From an uncultured Phocaeicola sp. (GTDB taxonomy: Bacteria; Bacteroidota; Bacteroidia; Bacteroidales; Bacteroidaceae): a stretch of DNA of 44,211 bases. Positions 8,389-17,032 of the stretch are shown here, one piece after another (position 1 is the stretch's first letter; each line of letters begins with the position of its first letter). The notes under the pieces are model-generated. The model saw nothing but the letters and a program-made list of their open reading frames with translations, ran no database searches and was not told the DNA's origin. The DNA lies in assembly GCA_944321335.1 (NCBI GenBank), contig CALUKX010000015.1:1-44211 (forward strand). The letters are read 5' to 3'. Made by a program: the position numbers and the translations under genes.

Positions 8389-9912
8389 TTACTGATGCTG
8401 TTCACGCAACAAATCATTAACAGTCTTAACCGGATTGAATGTACTCAATGGCACTTCAACGAACACTGTACTCCAATCGCTCATAGAACCGTTCCATAAG
8501 CCTGGGAGTTCAAGCGCCTTCAAATCCTTACCGTTTTTCGATTTGTATGAGATAAATCCGGTTGCCTTATCTACATGATCAAGCAAATTGAACTTGTTAC
8601 CTTTGTAATCCTTGATAGCACAAACCAGATCCACCGGATTGAAGTGTGTTCCCTTTTCAAACATTGCCTTCTTTTCAGGATCCTTCATATCAATCTGTGA
8701 ACTTTCCAGAATCTGCAATGAAACTGTACCATCCGGATTATAAGCAAGGAACGGACCGCCACCCGGTTCGCCAACATTCTTCACCATACCGCAGACACGC
8801 ATCGGTCGGTTCAGTTTGGTACGCAGATAGATAACCAGATCGGCATCTTCCAAATTCTTGATATCCTCTCTGCGGCAACGCAAATTCTGCTGAACAAAGC
8901 GGATAATATGTTCCAACTGATCGTGGCTATAATGACCGCCATCAAGCAGGTTCAGATATTCGAAAGCCTGTTTCTGCAATGTAACCAATACTCCGGCAAG
9001 AAGTTTCTTGTAAGTAACGGTATCTCCTTTCAAACGGTCGGGAACTACATTATCGATGTTCTTGATGAATACGATATCTGCATCCAAATCGTTCAAGTTT
9101 TCAATCAATGCACCGTGGCCGCCCGGACGGAACAACAATTTACCATCCTTATCACGGAACGGCTTGTTTTCCATATCGGCTGCCAATGTATCTGTACTCG
9201 GTTTCTGTTCTGAGAATGAAATATCGTATTTAATGCCGTACTTCTTTTCATATTCAGCAACCTTCGATTCAACCAATTTACTGAACAAGGCACGATGTTC
9301 GGGAGAAACGGTGAAATGAACATTTACCTGACCGGTCTTGCCCGCTGCATAAAGTGCACCTTCTACCAGATGTTCCTCCAAAGGAGTTCTCACGCCATCT
9401 GCATAACGATGGAATTTCAACAGACCTTTCGGCAAAGAACCATAATTCAAACCAGCAGACTCCAACAAGTTGGAAACAATCGTCTTGTACTGATGTTCAG
9501 AAAGCAACGCATTGATATCTTTACCTGTATTATCCATACAAGCAGCATTCAAATCACTATAGAAAGCGAAATCGTGGATATGATCAAAGAATTTCTTTTC
9601 GAAATCTGTAGTCGGCTTGTCATAATCAGCCCCCAGGAATTCGAACATATTCTTGAACATACGACTGGCAGCTCCTGAAGCCGGAACAAACTTTACAATC
9701 TTGCGGTTACTGTCCTTATAAGCATCCCATGCCGCCAAAAATTCTTTCTGCTGAGCTTCGTCAGCAACGAAAATGCCATTGTTCTCTACCGATGCAGCAG
9801 CCGACAAACGTAAATACGGGAACCCCTTCTTGAAACATTCCAACTGCTCTTCGATTTGTTTTTCTGTTATGCCTTTCTTGGCTAACAATTCTTTGTCTTC
9901 GTGTGTTAACAT
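8389..9912 (-). CDS. DUF4301 family protein
   Basis: A 507-residue protein matching the Bacteroidetes DUF4301 family, whose function is unknown. Visible conserved stretches include KFVPASGAASRMFKNMFEFL, a phosphate-binding-like glycine/serine loop (about residues 77-96), FRPGGHGALIENLNDLDADI (about 261-280) and the late WSTVFVEVPLSTFNP. Parts of this layout recall sugar-nucleotide-binding enzymes (GG-H-GAL and asparagine-rich turns), but that is inference only. There is no signal peptide or membrane segment, so it is probably cytoplasmic. A TACTTTTG box on the minus strand at 9970-9963 lies about 50 bp before the start. Confidence 0.9.
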   Translation of the reverse strand: MLTHEDKELLAKKGITEKQIEEQLECFKKGFPYLRLSAAASVENNGIFVADEAQQKEFLAAWDAYKDSNRKIVKFVPASGAASRMFKNMFEFLGADYDKPTTDFEKKFFDHIHDFAFYSDLNAACMDNTGKDINALLSEHQYKTIVSNLLESAGLNYGSLPKGLLKFHRYADGVRTPLEEHLVEGALYAAGKTGQVNVHFTVSPEHRALFSKLVESKVAEYEKKYGIKYDISFSEQKPSTDTLAADMENKPFRDKDGKLLFRPGGHGALIENLNDLDADIVFIKNIDNVVPDRLKGDTVTYKKLLAGVLVTLQKQAFEYLNLLDGGHYSHDQLEHIIRFVQQNLRCRREDIKNLEDADLVIYLRTKLNRPMRVCGMVKNVGEPGGGPFLAYNPDGTVSLQILESSQIDMKDPEKKAMFEKGTHFNPVDLVCAIKDYKGNKFNLLDHVDKATGFISYKSKNGKDLKALELPGLWNGSMSDWSTVFVEVPLSTFNPVKTVNDLLREQHQ

Positions 9913-9962
9913 ATATAGTAAATTTTAGGTAATAATATTCATCGGATAATCCGAATCCTCCT

Positions 9963-9970
9963 CAAAAGTA
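9963..9970 (-). promoter_or_regulatory. -7 promoter box for the DUF4301 gene
   Basis: TACTTTTG on the minus strand fits TAnnTTTG and stands 50 bp upstream of the ATG at 9912. The mRNA leader would contain an AGGAGG-like run, but it is too far from the ATG to be a ribosome site. Confidence 0.5.
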
Positions 9971-10045
9971 TAAAAAAACAATCAAGATTGATATAACAGA
10001 GAAAGAAAAAAACTATCTTTACCATCAAAGAAAATACAATACATC

Positions 10046-12262
10046 ATGGAAGGACAAGTATTTTTTACTCCCGAAGAACATAAACAACTAATCACACTAT
10101 ACAAAAGACTCTTACAACTCTCGGGAGATACATTGCAGAAAAACGATTGCAGCAATGTCAAGAAACATCTGATCAAGGTAATGACGGAGGGAAATATTCC
10201 ACGTAACGCATTCAATATGAACCCGGTTATCAAAGATATGCAGACAGCAGTCATTGTAGCCGAAGAAATCGGTATGCGCCGTGCATCCATTCTTGGAATC
10301 ATGCTCCATGAATCGGTGAAGTATAACCTGTGCTCCATCGAATCGGTCCAACAGATGTATGGTGAAGATGTGGCAGGCATTATCCGAGGATTGGTCAAGA
10401 TCAACGAGCTTTATGCGAAGAGTCCGACTATCGAATCGGAAAACTTCCGTAACCTGTTGCTTTCCTTCGCAGAAGATATGCGTGTTATCCTTATCATGAT
10501 TGCCGACCGTGTAAATCTGATGCGTCAGATCAAGGATAGCGAAAATGAGAAAGCACGACTGGAAGTTGCCAATGAAGCCGCTTATCTGTATGCACCGCTC
10601 GCACACAAATTAGGCCTTTATAAATTGAAGTCGGAACTGGAAGACCTTTCTCTGAAATATACCCAGCATGATATCTATTACCATATCAAGGATAAGCTGA
10701 ATGCGACCAAAGCCGCCCGCGACCGTTACATCCAAGCTTTTATCGAACCGGTAAAGAAGAAGTTGGAAGAAAGCGGACTCAAGTTCCATATCAAGGGACG
10801 TACCAAGTCCATCCATTCCATCTATCAGAAGATGAAGAAACAGGGATGTCCGTTCGAAGGTGTATACGACTTGTTTGCAATCCGTGTGATTCTGGATTCC
10901 CCATTGGAGAAAGAGAAACAGGAGTGTTGGCAGGTCTATTCCATCGTGACCGATATGTATCTGCCTAATCCGAAACGTCTGCGCGACTGGCTTTCCGTGC
11001 CGAAAAGCAACGGATACGAATCGTTGCATATCACAGTAATGGGACCGGAAGGTAAATGGGTGGAAGTGCAGATCCGTACCGAACGTATGGATGAGATTGC
11101 TGAAAAAGGTCTCGCAGCCCATTGGAGATATAAAGGTGTGAAAGGCGAAACCGGACTTGATGAATGGTTGAATTCCATCCGTGAAACGTTGGAAAATGCG
11201 GATAGTGATATCGAGGCTATGGACCAGTTCAAGCTCGACCTTTACAAGGATGAAGTATTTGTCTTCACACCGAAAGGCGACTTGTACAAGCTTCCTCAAG
11301 GAGCAACTGTGCTCGACTTCGCTTTTACGATCCATACCAATATCGGGTATCACTGCATCGGCGCAAAGATAAACGGGAAGAATGCACAGGTACGCCAACC
11401 GTTGGTAAGCGGAGATCAGGTAGAGATTATGACATCAAACACCCAGACACCGAAACGCGACTGGTTGAATTTTGTCATAACCTCCAAAGCCCGTACCAAA
11501 ATCCGCCAGGCTCTGAAGGAAATAGCAGCCAAGCAGACCGAGTTTGCCAAGGAAACTTTGGAACGCAAGTTCAAGAACCGTAAACTTGAATATGATGAAG
11601 CAGTCCTGATGCGACTTATCAAGAAACTGGGATTCAAGACTGTAACCGATTTCTATCAGAGCATTGCCAATGAAAGTATGGATATCAACTCCATCATCGA
11701 CCGTTATCTCGAACTCCAGAAAAGAGAAACCGAGCAGCGCGAAGAAATCACTTACCGCAGTGCCGAGGGATTCAACATCCAACAGCCAACCGATGCAAAA
11801 GACTATTATAAAGATGATGTATTAGTTATCGACCAGAACCTGAAAGGTATCGATTTCAATCTGGCCAAATGTTGTAACCCGATCTATGGTGATGAAGTTT
11901 TCGGTTTCGTAACGATATCCGGAGGAATCAAGATACACCGTTGCGACTGCCCCAACGCTCCCGAATTGAGAGCACGCTTCCCCTATCGTATCGTCAAGGC
12001 ACGTTGGGCCGGAAAAAGTCAAGGCAAGCAATATCCGATTACGTTACGTATCGTAGGACACGATGATATCGGAATCGTAACCAATATCACTTCCATTATT
12101 AATAAGGAATTGAATATCCAATTACGTTCCATCAGCATTGATTCGCACGACGGACTCTTTTCGGGTATGTTGACTGTAATGGTGGATGACACATCCAAAC
12201 TGGAATCACTCATCAAGAAAATAAAGACAGTCAAGGGAGTAAAACAGGTAAATCGGGGCTAA
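10046..12262 (+). CDS. relA: RelA/SpoT family (p)ppGpp synthetase with degenerate hydrolase domain
   Basis: This 738-residue protein makes the alarmone (p)ppGpp from ATP and GTP/GDP. In order it has a pseudo-HD domain (about 40-190), the synthetase domain (about 240-350, with GRTKSIHSIYQKM, YDLFAIRV with Asp275, PKSNGYESLH, and VEVQIRT with Glu340), a TGS domain (about 405-465), a Cys-rich segment (AKCCNPI to HRCDCPN) and a C-terminal ACT domain. In the HD domain the usual His-Asp pair reads His88-Glu89 and the first metal-binding histidine is absent, so ppGpp hydrolysis is unlikely. A weak TATCTTTA box lies at 10014. The RSH family is certain; the choice of RelA over bifunctional Rel is inference. 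Confidence 0.93.
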   Translation: MEGQVFFTPEEHKQLITLYKRLLQLSGDTLQKNDCSNVKKHLIKVMTEGNIPRNAFNMNPVIKDMQTAVIVAEEIGMRRASILGIMLHESVKYNLCSIESVQQMYGEDVAGIIRGLVKINELYAKSPTIESENFRNLLLSFAEDMRVILIMIADRVNLMRQIKDSENEKARLEVANEAAYLYAPLAHKLGLYKLKSELEDLSLKYTQHDIYYHIKDKLNATKAARDRYIQAFIEPVKKKLEESGLKFHIKGRTKSIHSIYQKMKKQGCPFEGVYDLFAIRVILDSPLEKEKQECWQVYSIVTDMYLPNPKRLRDWLSVPKSNGYESLHITVMGPEGKWVEVQIRTERMDEIAEKGLAAHWRYKGVKGETGLDEWLNSIRETLENADSDIEAMDQFKLDLYKDEVFVFTPKGDLYKLPQGATVLDFAFTIHTNIGYHCIGAKINGKNAQVRQPLVSGDQVEIMTSNTQTPKRDWLNFVITSKARTKIRQALKEIAAKQTEFAKETLERKFKNRKLEYDEAVLMRLIKKLGFKTVTDFYQSIANESMDINSIIDRYLELQKRETEQREEITYRSAEGFNIQQPTDAKDYYKDDVLVIDQNLKGIDFNLAKCCNPIYGDEVFGFVTISGGIKIHRCDCPNAPELRARFPYRIVKARWAGKSQGKQYPITLRIVGHDDIGIVTNITSIINKELNIQLRSISIDSHDGLFSGMLTVMVDDTSKLESLIKKIKTVKGVKQVNRG

Positions 12263-12299
12263 TAGATTTCTATAACCTGTTGGATTTTTATTCATTTCG

Positions 12300-12362
12300 G
12301 CACTTTTATAATGCATAATTGTTAAATTTCGTAATTATTTATACGACTTTAACAAAAAGTGC
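12300..12362. repeat. Nested inverted repeats upstream of the DUF1573 gene
   Basis: Two perfect 8-bp dyads share an axis: GCACTTTT (12300-12307) with AAAAGTGC (12355-12362), and TTGTTAAA (12319-12326) with TTTAACAA (12348-12355). The T-poor trailing sequence argues against a strong terminator for relA. It could be a weak terminator or a leader structure of the DUF1573 mRNA. Confidence 0.45.
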
Positions 12363-12397
12363 ATATCTTAGGACCGATTTTTAAATAGAGAATTGAG

Positions 12398-12787
12398 ATG
12401 AAAAAGATTTTTCTTACTACCTTTTTGATGGTAGCAGCATTTCTTCTGGTAGTTGCTCAGGGGACTGCAGAAATCAAATTCGAGAAAAACACTTACAGCT
12501 TTGGCTCTTTCTCGGAAAATAATCCGAAGGTAACTTGCGAATTCAAATTCACCAATACAGGCAACGGACCGCTTGTTATCCATCAGGCTATCGCCTCTTG
12601 TGGATGTACCGTTCCTTCCTATCCCAAAGAACCCATCAAACCGGGCGAAAGCGGTGTTATTAAGGTAACTTATAATGGTGAAGGTAAATTCCCGGGACAT
12701 TTCCGTAAGTCGATTACAATCCGTACCAATGCCAAAGAGGAAGTGGTCCGATTGTATGTCGAAGGAGATATGACTCCGAAAGAATAA
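12398..12787 (+). CDS. Secreted DUF1573 domain protein
   Basis: A 129-residue protein with an N-terminal signal peptide (about residues 1-21, ending near VAQG) and one DUF1573 immunoglobulin-like domain. Typical motifs are FGSFSENNPKVTCEFKFTN, CGCTVPSYPKEPIKPGESG and the closing strand FRKSITIRTNA. Such short DUF1573 proteins are abundant in Bacteroidetes and lie in the periplasm or on the surface; no activity is known. It is monocistronic between relA and a terminator. Confidence 0.92.
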   Translation: MKKIFLTTFLMVAAFLLVVAQGTAEIKFEKNTYSFGSFSENNPKVTCEFKFTNTGNGPLVIHQAIASCGCTVPSYPKEPIKPGESGVIKVTYNGEGKFPGHFRKSITIRTNAKEEVVRLYVEGDMTPKE

Positions 12788-12813
12788 GTTAAACTGATTA
12801 TACAATGAAGTAA

Positions 12814-12856
12814 AAAAACTCCTTTCCGTAGCAAAATGGAAAGGAGTTTTTATTTT
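12814..12856. terminator. Bidirectional terminator between DUF1573 and outer-membrane protein genes
   Basis: The stem AACTCCTTTCC/GGAAAGGAGTT encloses a 10-nt loop. It has a T-run on the plus side (from 12847) and an A-run before it (12812-12818), so it can end transcription from both convergent genes. Confidence 0.88.
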
Positions 12857-12875
12857 ATATTCCCATGCAAGCAGA

Positions 12876-13511
12876 TCAGAAGATAACACCCACACGGAAA
12901 CCGATATTGCTTTGTCCATCCACATCACCGCTCAAAGTCGAGGTATGGTTTGTCATATAGCTATAATAGGCCGCAATGTGGAAAGCGAAATGATTGAAAT
13001 TGGACGAGGGAGAAATCTTCACACCTATTTCGGGTGACATGTAGAATCCCCATGAATCATCGTATACACCATTTGCTCCAAAATAGGTAGTGTTACGTGC
13101 AAAAACAGCACCAATCTTACTACCCACATACGGAGTTATGTATGCTCCATTATATAAATTATAAGATGAAGTCAAACCGAAAGGTACCTGATAAGCCGAA
13201 CGAAGTTGGTCGGTCGTCAGCATTTCAGTTGATGACAATGGGAATGTACCTCTCTCTACATAATCATGATTGGTATGGAAGTTGACGAAAGCACCTGTAG
13301 AGAACGACGGAGTGATTTCATAAGTAGCTTCGAAGTTCATACCCCATCCACCCAAAGCATCGGCAAAGCCCGAAGACGATGGAGTATTTGCCTGCCAGTC
13401 GATTGTAAGATGGATATTATCTGGATTAAGCTGTGCATGGCTAGGCAACACAAAGGCAAAAACGCCGCAAACGGCAATAGCTAGTTTTTTAATTATGCTG
13501 ATAGTTTTCAT
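12876..13511 (-). CDS. Outer membrane beta-barrel protein
   Basis: A 211-residue protein with a signal peptide (about residues 1-26, ending PSHAQ) and alternating polar/hydrophobic strands rich in Tyr, Phe and Gly. It ends in a hydrophobic strand with a terminal Phe (FRVGVIF), the usual outer-membrane barrel signature recognised by the BAM machinery. The size suggests an 8-stranded barrel of the OmpA/OmpW-like type. No transport role can be assigned. It is the last of three minus-strand envelope genes and is unusual here in having a strong Shine-Dalgarno sequence (see 13521-13528). Confidence 0.88.
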   Translation of the reverse strand: MKTISIIKKLAIAVCGVFAFVLPSHAQLNPDNIHLTIDWQANTPSSSGFADALGGWGMNFEATYEITPSFSTGAFVNFHTNHDYVERGTFPLSSTEMLTTDQLRSAYQVPFGLTSSYNLYNGAYITPYVGSKIGAVFARNTTYFGANGVYDDSWGFYMSPEIGVKISPSSNFNHFAFHIAAYYSYMTNHTSTLSGDVDGQSNIGFRVGVIF

Positions 13512-13520
13512 AATTCGGAT

Positions 13521-13528
13521 CCTCCTTT
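13521..13528 (-). promoter_or_regulatory. Strong Shine-Dalgarno site for the beta-barrel gene
   Basis: On the minus strand the run AAAGGAGG ends 9 bp before the ATG at 13511. It overlaps the stop region of the preceding DUF4136 gene. Most genes in this window lack such a site, so it supports both the start choice and coupling of the two genes. Confidence 0.6.
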
Positions 13529-14156
13529 ATTCATTACATTTGATATACGATGATTGTTCGAAGGCCTGGTTTACACCTTCCAACAGATATTGCAGATTGG
13601 CATTACCTGTTCCATACTGGAAACCGTAAGAGCTGGCATACCAGATAACAGGAAGTTCGGATTTGGTCCCATCGACTTTTTGTGTAAGATCGACCATTTC
13701 CATCACCAATGCATTCGTATTGTAATTATAGGTTACAGGATATGGATAATACCAATTGCCCCACCAAGGACCCCAGTAACCGTAGTCCCACCAACCGTTC
13801 CAATAGATGCTCGATACCACCTGAGTGGTCTTTGCAATATAGGAGACCTGCAAACCGACGTCGGCCAGTTCTATCTGATCAGGATCTTCGATACGGATAT
13901 AGCCACGGTTATGCATCTGAGTTACTATTGCCTTCAGAATCTGTTGTGCATACTGGTCTTTCCAGTAACTCTGTTTGGTTCCACCTGTAATCAAGATGCT
14001 GTCGGGAAGAAAATAAGTCTGAAACTCACCGAAATCCACATTATTGGCATGATCGGTATATACTACCAGATTATCATCCAGCTGATCCCAATCCGGATCC
14101 TTTTCACACGAGAACAAGCCGATGGCTGCAATAGCTAATAAGAATATCTTTTTCAT
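13527..14156 (-). CDS. DUF4136 lipoprotein
   Basis: A 209-residue lipoprotein. The signal sequence ends in a lipobox (GLFSC, Cys17), and the next residues EKDPDWDQL suggest export beyond the inner membrane. The mature part matches DUF4136: DFGEFQTYFLPDSI, a helix containing AQQILKAIVTQMHNRGYIRI, and a tryptophan/tyrosine/glycine-rich loop (about residues 118-143). The function of the family is unknown. It lies 15 bp upstream of the beta-barrel gene and 30 bp downstream of a DUF4251 gene, an arrangement that suggests one envelope-related operon. Confidence 0.9.
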   Translation of the reverse strand: MKKIFLLAIAAIGLFSCEKDPDWDQLDDNLVVYTDHANNVDFGEFQTYFLPDSILITGGTKQSYWKDQYAQQILKAIVTQMHNRGYIRIEDPDQIELADVGLQVSYIAKTTQVVSSIYWNGWWDYGYWGPWWGNWYYPYPVTYNYNTNALVMEMVDLTQKVDGTKSELPVIWYASSYGFQYGTGNANLQYLLEGVNQAFEQSSYIKCNE

Positions 14157-14186
14157 AAGTCATTCTATTAAGGTTTATATTATATT

Positions 14187-14786
14187 TTAAAAAACTGAGA
14201 ATCCTTTAAAGACATCACTCTGCTCGATAGGAAGGAGTGTTCCTTGAAGAGTCAACGTGTATGAATTGAAATTAGGATTGATATCCACAGTCGCTTGATT
14301 TGTTCCATAAGGCAAGGAAATGAATATCTGGGCAGAAATAGCCGCACCCATCACGCCCATTGTAACAAAGACATTGCCTTCATTATCACGCTTGATCTGG
14401 TATTGGGTAAGAGTTCCGTTCACAGTCACACCTCCCAATCCGTTCAAGCCGCTGGAAGGGACATTGAAAGCTACCTGCACCACCGCCTTATCATCATCCA
14501 ATGAAACGAAATTGGTGTTTGAATTTACGAAAGCCGATTGCCCGTTACGAAAAATTACCTGGTCGGCTTCCAATGTAAACGCCTTTTGTTCTATCGCCAT
14601 CAGTGCAGCCACAAAATTCAGACTATCCTGTTTCTCCTGCAATTTTTCACGTTGTTCCCTTTCCTTCTTGCGCTGTTCTTCCCGGGCTTCACGTTTTTCC
14701 TTTGCCAGTTCCGATTTGCTCTGGGCATAACATTGCCCTGCCACAAACAGCAGCAGAAGCATCATTAATGATACGATCTTTTTCAT
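14187..14786 (-). CDS. Secreted DUF4251 domain protein
   Basis: A 199-residue protein with a signal peptide (about residues 1-21, ending CYAQ), a highly charged Lys/Glu/Arg helix (about 22-55) that is probably a coiled coil, and a C-terminal DUF4251 domain of beta strands (FTLEADQVIFRNGQSAFVNS to the end). The family is common in Bacteroidetes and uncharacterised. It is the first gene of the three-gene minus-strand set with the DUF4136 lipoprotein and the beta-barrel protein. Confidence 0.88.
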   Translation of the reverse strand: MKKIVSLMMLLLLFVAGQCYAQSKSELAKEKREAREEQRKKEREQREKLQEKQDSLNFVAALMAIEQKAFTLEADQVIFRNGQSAFVNSNTNFVSLDDDKAVVQVAFNVPSSGLNGLGGVTVNGTLTQYQIKRDNEGNVFVTMGVMGAAISAQIFISLPYGTNQATVDINPNFNSYTLTLQGTLLPIEQSDVFKGFSVF

Positions 14787-14944
14787 AAGTCTAGTTTGAT
14801 TTTAAAGTTTCATGAATACAACAACCCAACACAAGCTTTTGATTCGGAAACGTTATTTAAAAAAAACTAAATCCCCACTAAAGCGTATTATTTCGCCAAT
14901 AATTGTTTATATTTAACAAGAATAACCTTTCAAACCTTACTACT

Positions 14945-15679
14945 ATGAGTAACATATCCGATATCACCCTTCTCATTGCAGTCATAGCACTTGCATTGTG
15001 GCCTGTTATCTTATTCATCATCAAACTGATGGCCGAACGACGCCGCCGACTGGAACATATCGAACGGATGACGAAAGACGAACTTGATGACGTTACAACC
15101 CGCGACCTGGTTGTGAGTACACTAAAGAAGATAGGTTGCCAGCCTCAGATAAACAATGAAGGGAATGTAGTCTTCAAGTATCAAGGGGATGATTTCTATG
15201 TTGCCGCCGAAGAGGAGAATCGGTTCATCATGATCTGGAATCCGTGGTGGGGTTCCATCAGTACCGACAATGAAGCTCTCCCCATCCTGAAAGAGGTTAT
15301 CAACCTGACCAATATCAATTCGTTGATAACGACGGTCTATATGGCCGATGAAGAAGATGAGAAGGCTATCGGTATCCACTCCCATTGCCATACTTACTTT
15401 TCACCCAACGAGGGAGATCTGGAAGGCCATCTGAAGATGTTGCTCGATATGTTCTTTGATGTACAAAATACCATCAAGGATAATTTGAACCAACTGGGAC
15501 AGGCCGGTATGGAAGAGGAAGAGAAGAAGGAACGGGTACGTGTAAAAGGATTCTCGGCTTACAAGGACAATACCATTCCACTGGAGACCAAAACAACTTC
15601 GGATGACGGGCAACAGCCCAATCAGGAAGGAGATACACAGCAGGCAGTTCCACAGGAAGAACCGAAAGAGAAGCCATAA
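14945..15679 (+). CDS. Membrane-anchored protein of unknown function
   Basis: I do not recognise this family. The frame is open from a TTG at 14903, but the ATG at 14945 (MSNISDITLLIAVIAL) is the likely start and gives 244 residues. One transmembrane helix (about residues 6-26) is followed by a basic/acidic linker (ERRRRLEHIERMTKDELDD), then a compact domain (about 55-180) with the tryptophan-rich strand MIWNPWWGS. The tail of about 40 residues is rich in Gln, Glu, Pro and Asp and is probably disordered. The middle domain looks like an alpha/beta secretion-chaperone-like fold, but that is only an impression. The gene is monocistronic and ends before a clear terminator. Confidence 0.85.
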   Translation: MSNISDITLLIAVIALALWPVILFIIKLMAERRRRLEHIERMTKDELDDVTTRDLVVSTLKKIGCQPQINNEGNVVFKYQGDDFYVAAEEENRFIMIWNPWWGSISTDNEALPILKEVINLTNINSLITTVYMADEEDEKAIGIHSHCHTYFSPNEGDLEGHLKMLLDMFFDVQNTIKDNLNQLGQAGMEEEEKKERVRVKGFSAYKDNTIPLETKTTSDDGQQPNQEGDTQQAVPQEEPKEKP

Positions 15680-15735
15680 CCGGCAAATGACTTTCTCGAT
15701 ATATATTTACGGACCATTTTCAAATGAATAATTTC

Positions 15736-15782
15736 CACCTCTACCGGCTTACTTTTTCAGTACCGATAGAGGTGATTTTTTT
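15736..15782 (+). terminator. Terminator upstream of the MFS gene
   Basis: CACCTCTA (15736-15743) pairs with TAGAGGTG (15767-15774), with an inner CGG/CCG pairing. It is followed by ATTTTTTT. It ends the transcript of the preceding gene only a few bases before the next promoter box. Confidence 0.8.
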
Positions 15783-15783
15783 G

Positions 15784-15791
15784 TAACTTTG
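15784..15791 (+). promoter_or_regulatory. -7 promoter box 5 bp before the MFS ATG
   Basis: TAACTTTG fits TAnnTTTG and ends 5 bp before the ATG at 15797. If active it would start transcription at or next to the start codon. Confidence 0.5.
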
Positions 15792-15796
15792 CCGAC

Positions 15797-16972
15797 ATGA
15801 AAAAGTTACTCGAAGAAAATAAGGGTCTGCCGACATCCTTGCTTTGGATGTTGGCCATTATCGCAGGCATCGCCGTCGCCAATCTTTACTATAACCAACC
15901 TTTGCTTAACAAGATAAGCGAAGAGCTGGAGGTTTCGGAATTTACCGCCAACCTGATTCCGATGATCACGCAGATAGGTTATGCCATCGGCTTGCTGTTC
16001 ATCATCCCGTTAGGCGATCTTTATAGCCGGAAGGCAATCATCGTGATCAATTTTCTGTTGTTGGTTGCTTCTATGCTTGGTATCGGTATAGCCGGTAACA
16101 TTAATTTCATTCTGTTGGCATCGTTGGTTACAGGTATTTGTTCGGTCATGCCGCAGATATTCATCCCTATCGCTTCACAGTTTTCCGAACCGGAGAAGAA
16201 AGCGCAGAATGTCGGTATGGTGTTGAGCGGACTGCTTACCGGTATCCTCGCATCTCGTGTAGTAAGTGGTATTGTAGGCGAATATTGGGGATGGCGGACC
16301 ATCTTCTTCATTGCAGCCGGACTGATGTTGGTCAGTATCTTCATCATCCTGCGTTTCCTACCTACAATGCCTTCGAATTTCCAAGGGACATATTGGGGAC
16401 TGATGAAGTCGGTTTTCGAGCTTTTCAGAAACAATGCTACCCTGCGCATGGTAGCCGCCCGTGCCGGATTCTGTTTCGGAAGCTTTCTCTGCCTATGGGC
16501 TTGTCTGGCTTTCAAGATGAGCGGGGAGCCGTTTTATGCCGGCAACAATATCATCGGATTGTTGGGACTTTGCGGTATGGCGGGTGCACTGACAGCTTCC
16601 ATCGCCGGACGGTATGTTCGGCGTGTAGGTGTTCGTAATTTCAATTACTTGGGTTGCAGCATCATCATCGTTTCGTGGATATTGCTTTATATCTTCCAGA
16701 ACAGTTACATCGGACTCGTTGCCGGGATTATTCTCATTGATATCGGTATGCAGTGTATCCAGATAAGCAATCAGACCTGTGCCTTGTCGTTGGCTCCCCA
16801 TGCATCAAACCGCGTGAATACCATTTTCATGACAACCTATTTTCTGGGAGGTTCACTAGGAACCTTCCTTGCCGGAACGTTCTGGCACCAGTTCGGATGG
16901 GCAGGTGTAGCTGGAGCCGGCATTTGCATGGCAGGCATCTCCTTGCTGATTACAATCTGCAGTAAGCATTGA
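15797..16972 (+). CDS. MFS transporter
   Basis: A 391-residue major-facilitator permease with about 12 predicted transmembrane helices. The loop between helices 2 and 3 carries the MFS signature in the form GDLYSRKAIIVIN (about residues 74-86), and the first helix contains the pattern LYYNQPLL found in a bacterial drug-efflux-like subgroup. The substrate is unknown; sugar or drug export are both possible. It lies directly behind a terminator and a -7 box. It is followed 60 bp later by a DUF3843-like gene on the same strand. Confidence 0.93.
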   Translation: MKKLLEENKGLPTSLLWMLAIIAGIAVANLYYNQPLLNKISEELEVSEFTANLIPMITQIGYAIGLLFIIPLGDLYSRKAIIVINFLLLVASMLGIGIAGNINFILLASLVTGICSVMPQIFIPIASQFSEPEKKAQNVGMVLSGLLTGILASRVVSGIVGEYWGWRTIFFIAAGLMLVSIFIILRFLPTMPSNFQGTYWGLMKSVFELFRNNATLRMVAARAGFCFGSFLCLWACLAFKMSGEPFYAGNNIIGLLGLCGMAGALTASIAGRYVRRVGVRNFNYLGCSIIIVSWILLYIFQNSYIGLVAGIILIDIGMQCIQISNQTCALSLAPHASNRVNTIFMTTYFLGGSLGTFLAGTFWHQFGWAGVAGAGICMAGISLLITICSKH

Positions 16973-17032
16973 TGGCGCAACCTTCCTTGCTTCGGAAACG
17001 TTGAATAAGATAATGTATTAACTTGATATACC

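Noticed and set aside
10014-10021. TATCTTTA as a promoter for relA
   Set aside because: It is one base off the -7 consensus with only a partial -33 match at 9990-9992. It is mentioned in the gene entry but not listed as a feature.
14903-14944. Upstream TTG start for the membrane-anchored gene
   Set aside because: The ATG at 14945 is followed by a good membrane helix, and the 14 extra residues (asparagine-rich) look untranslated.
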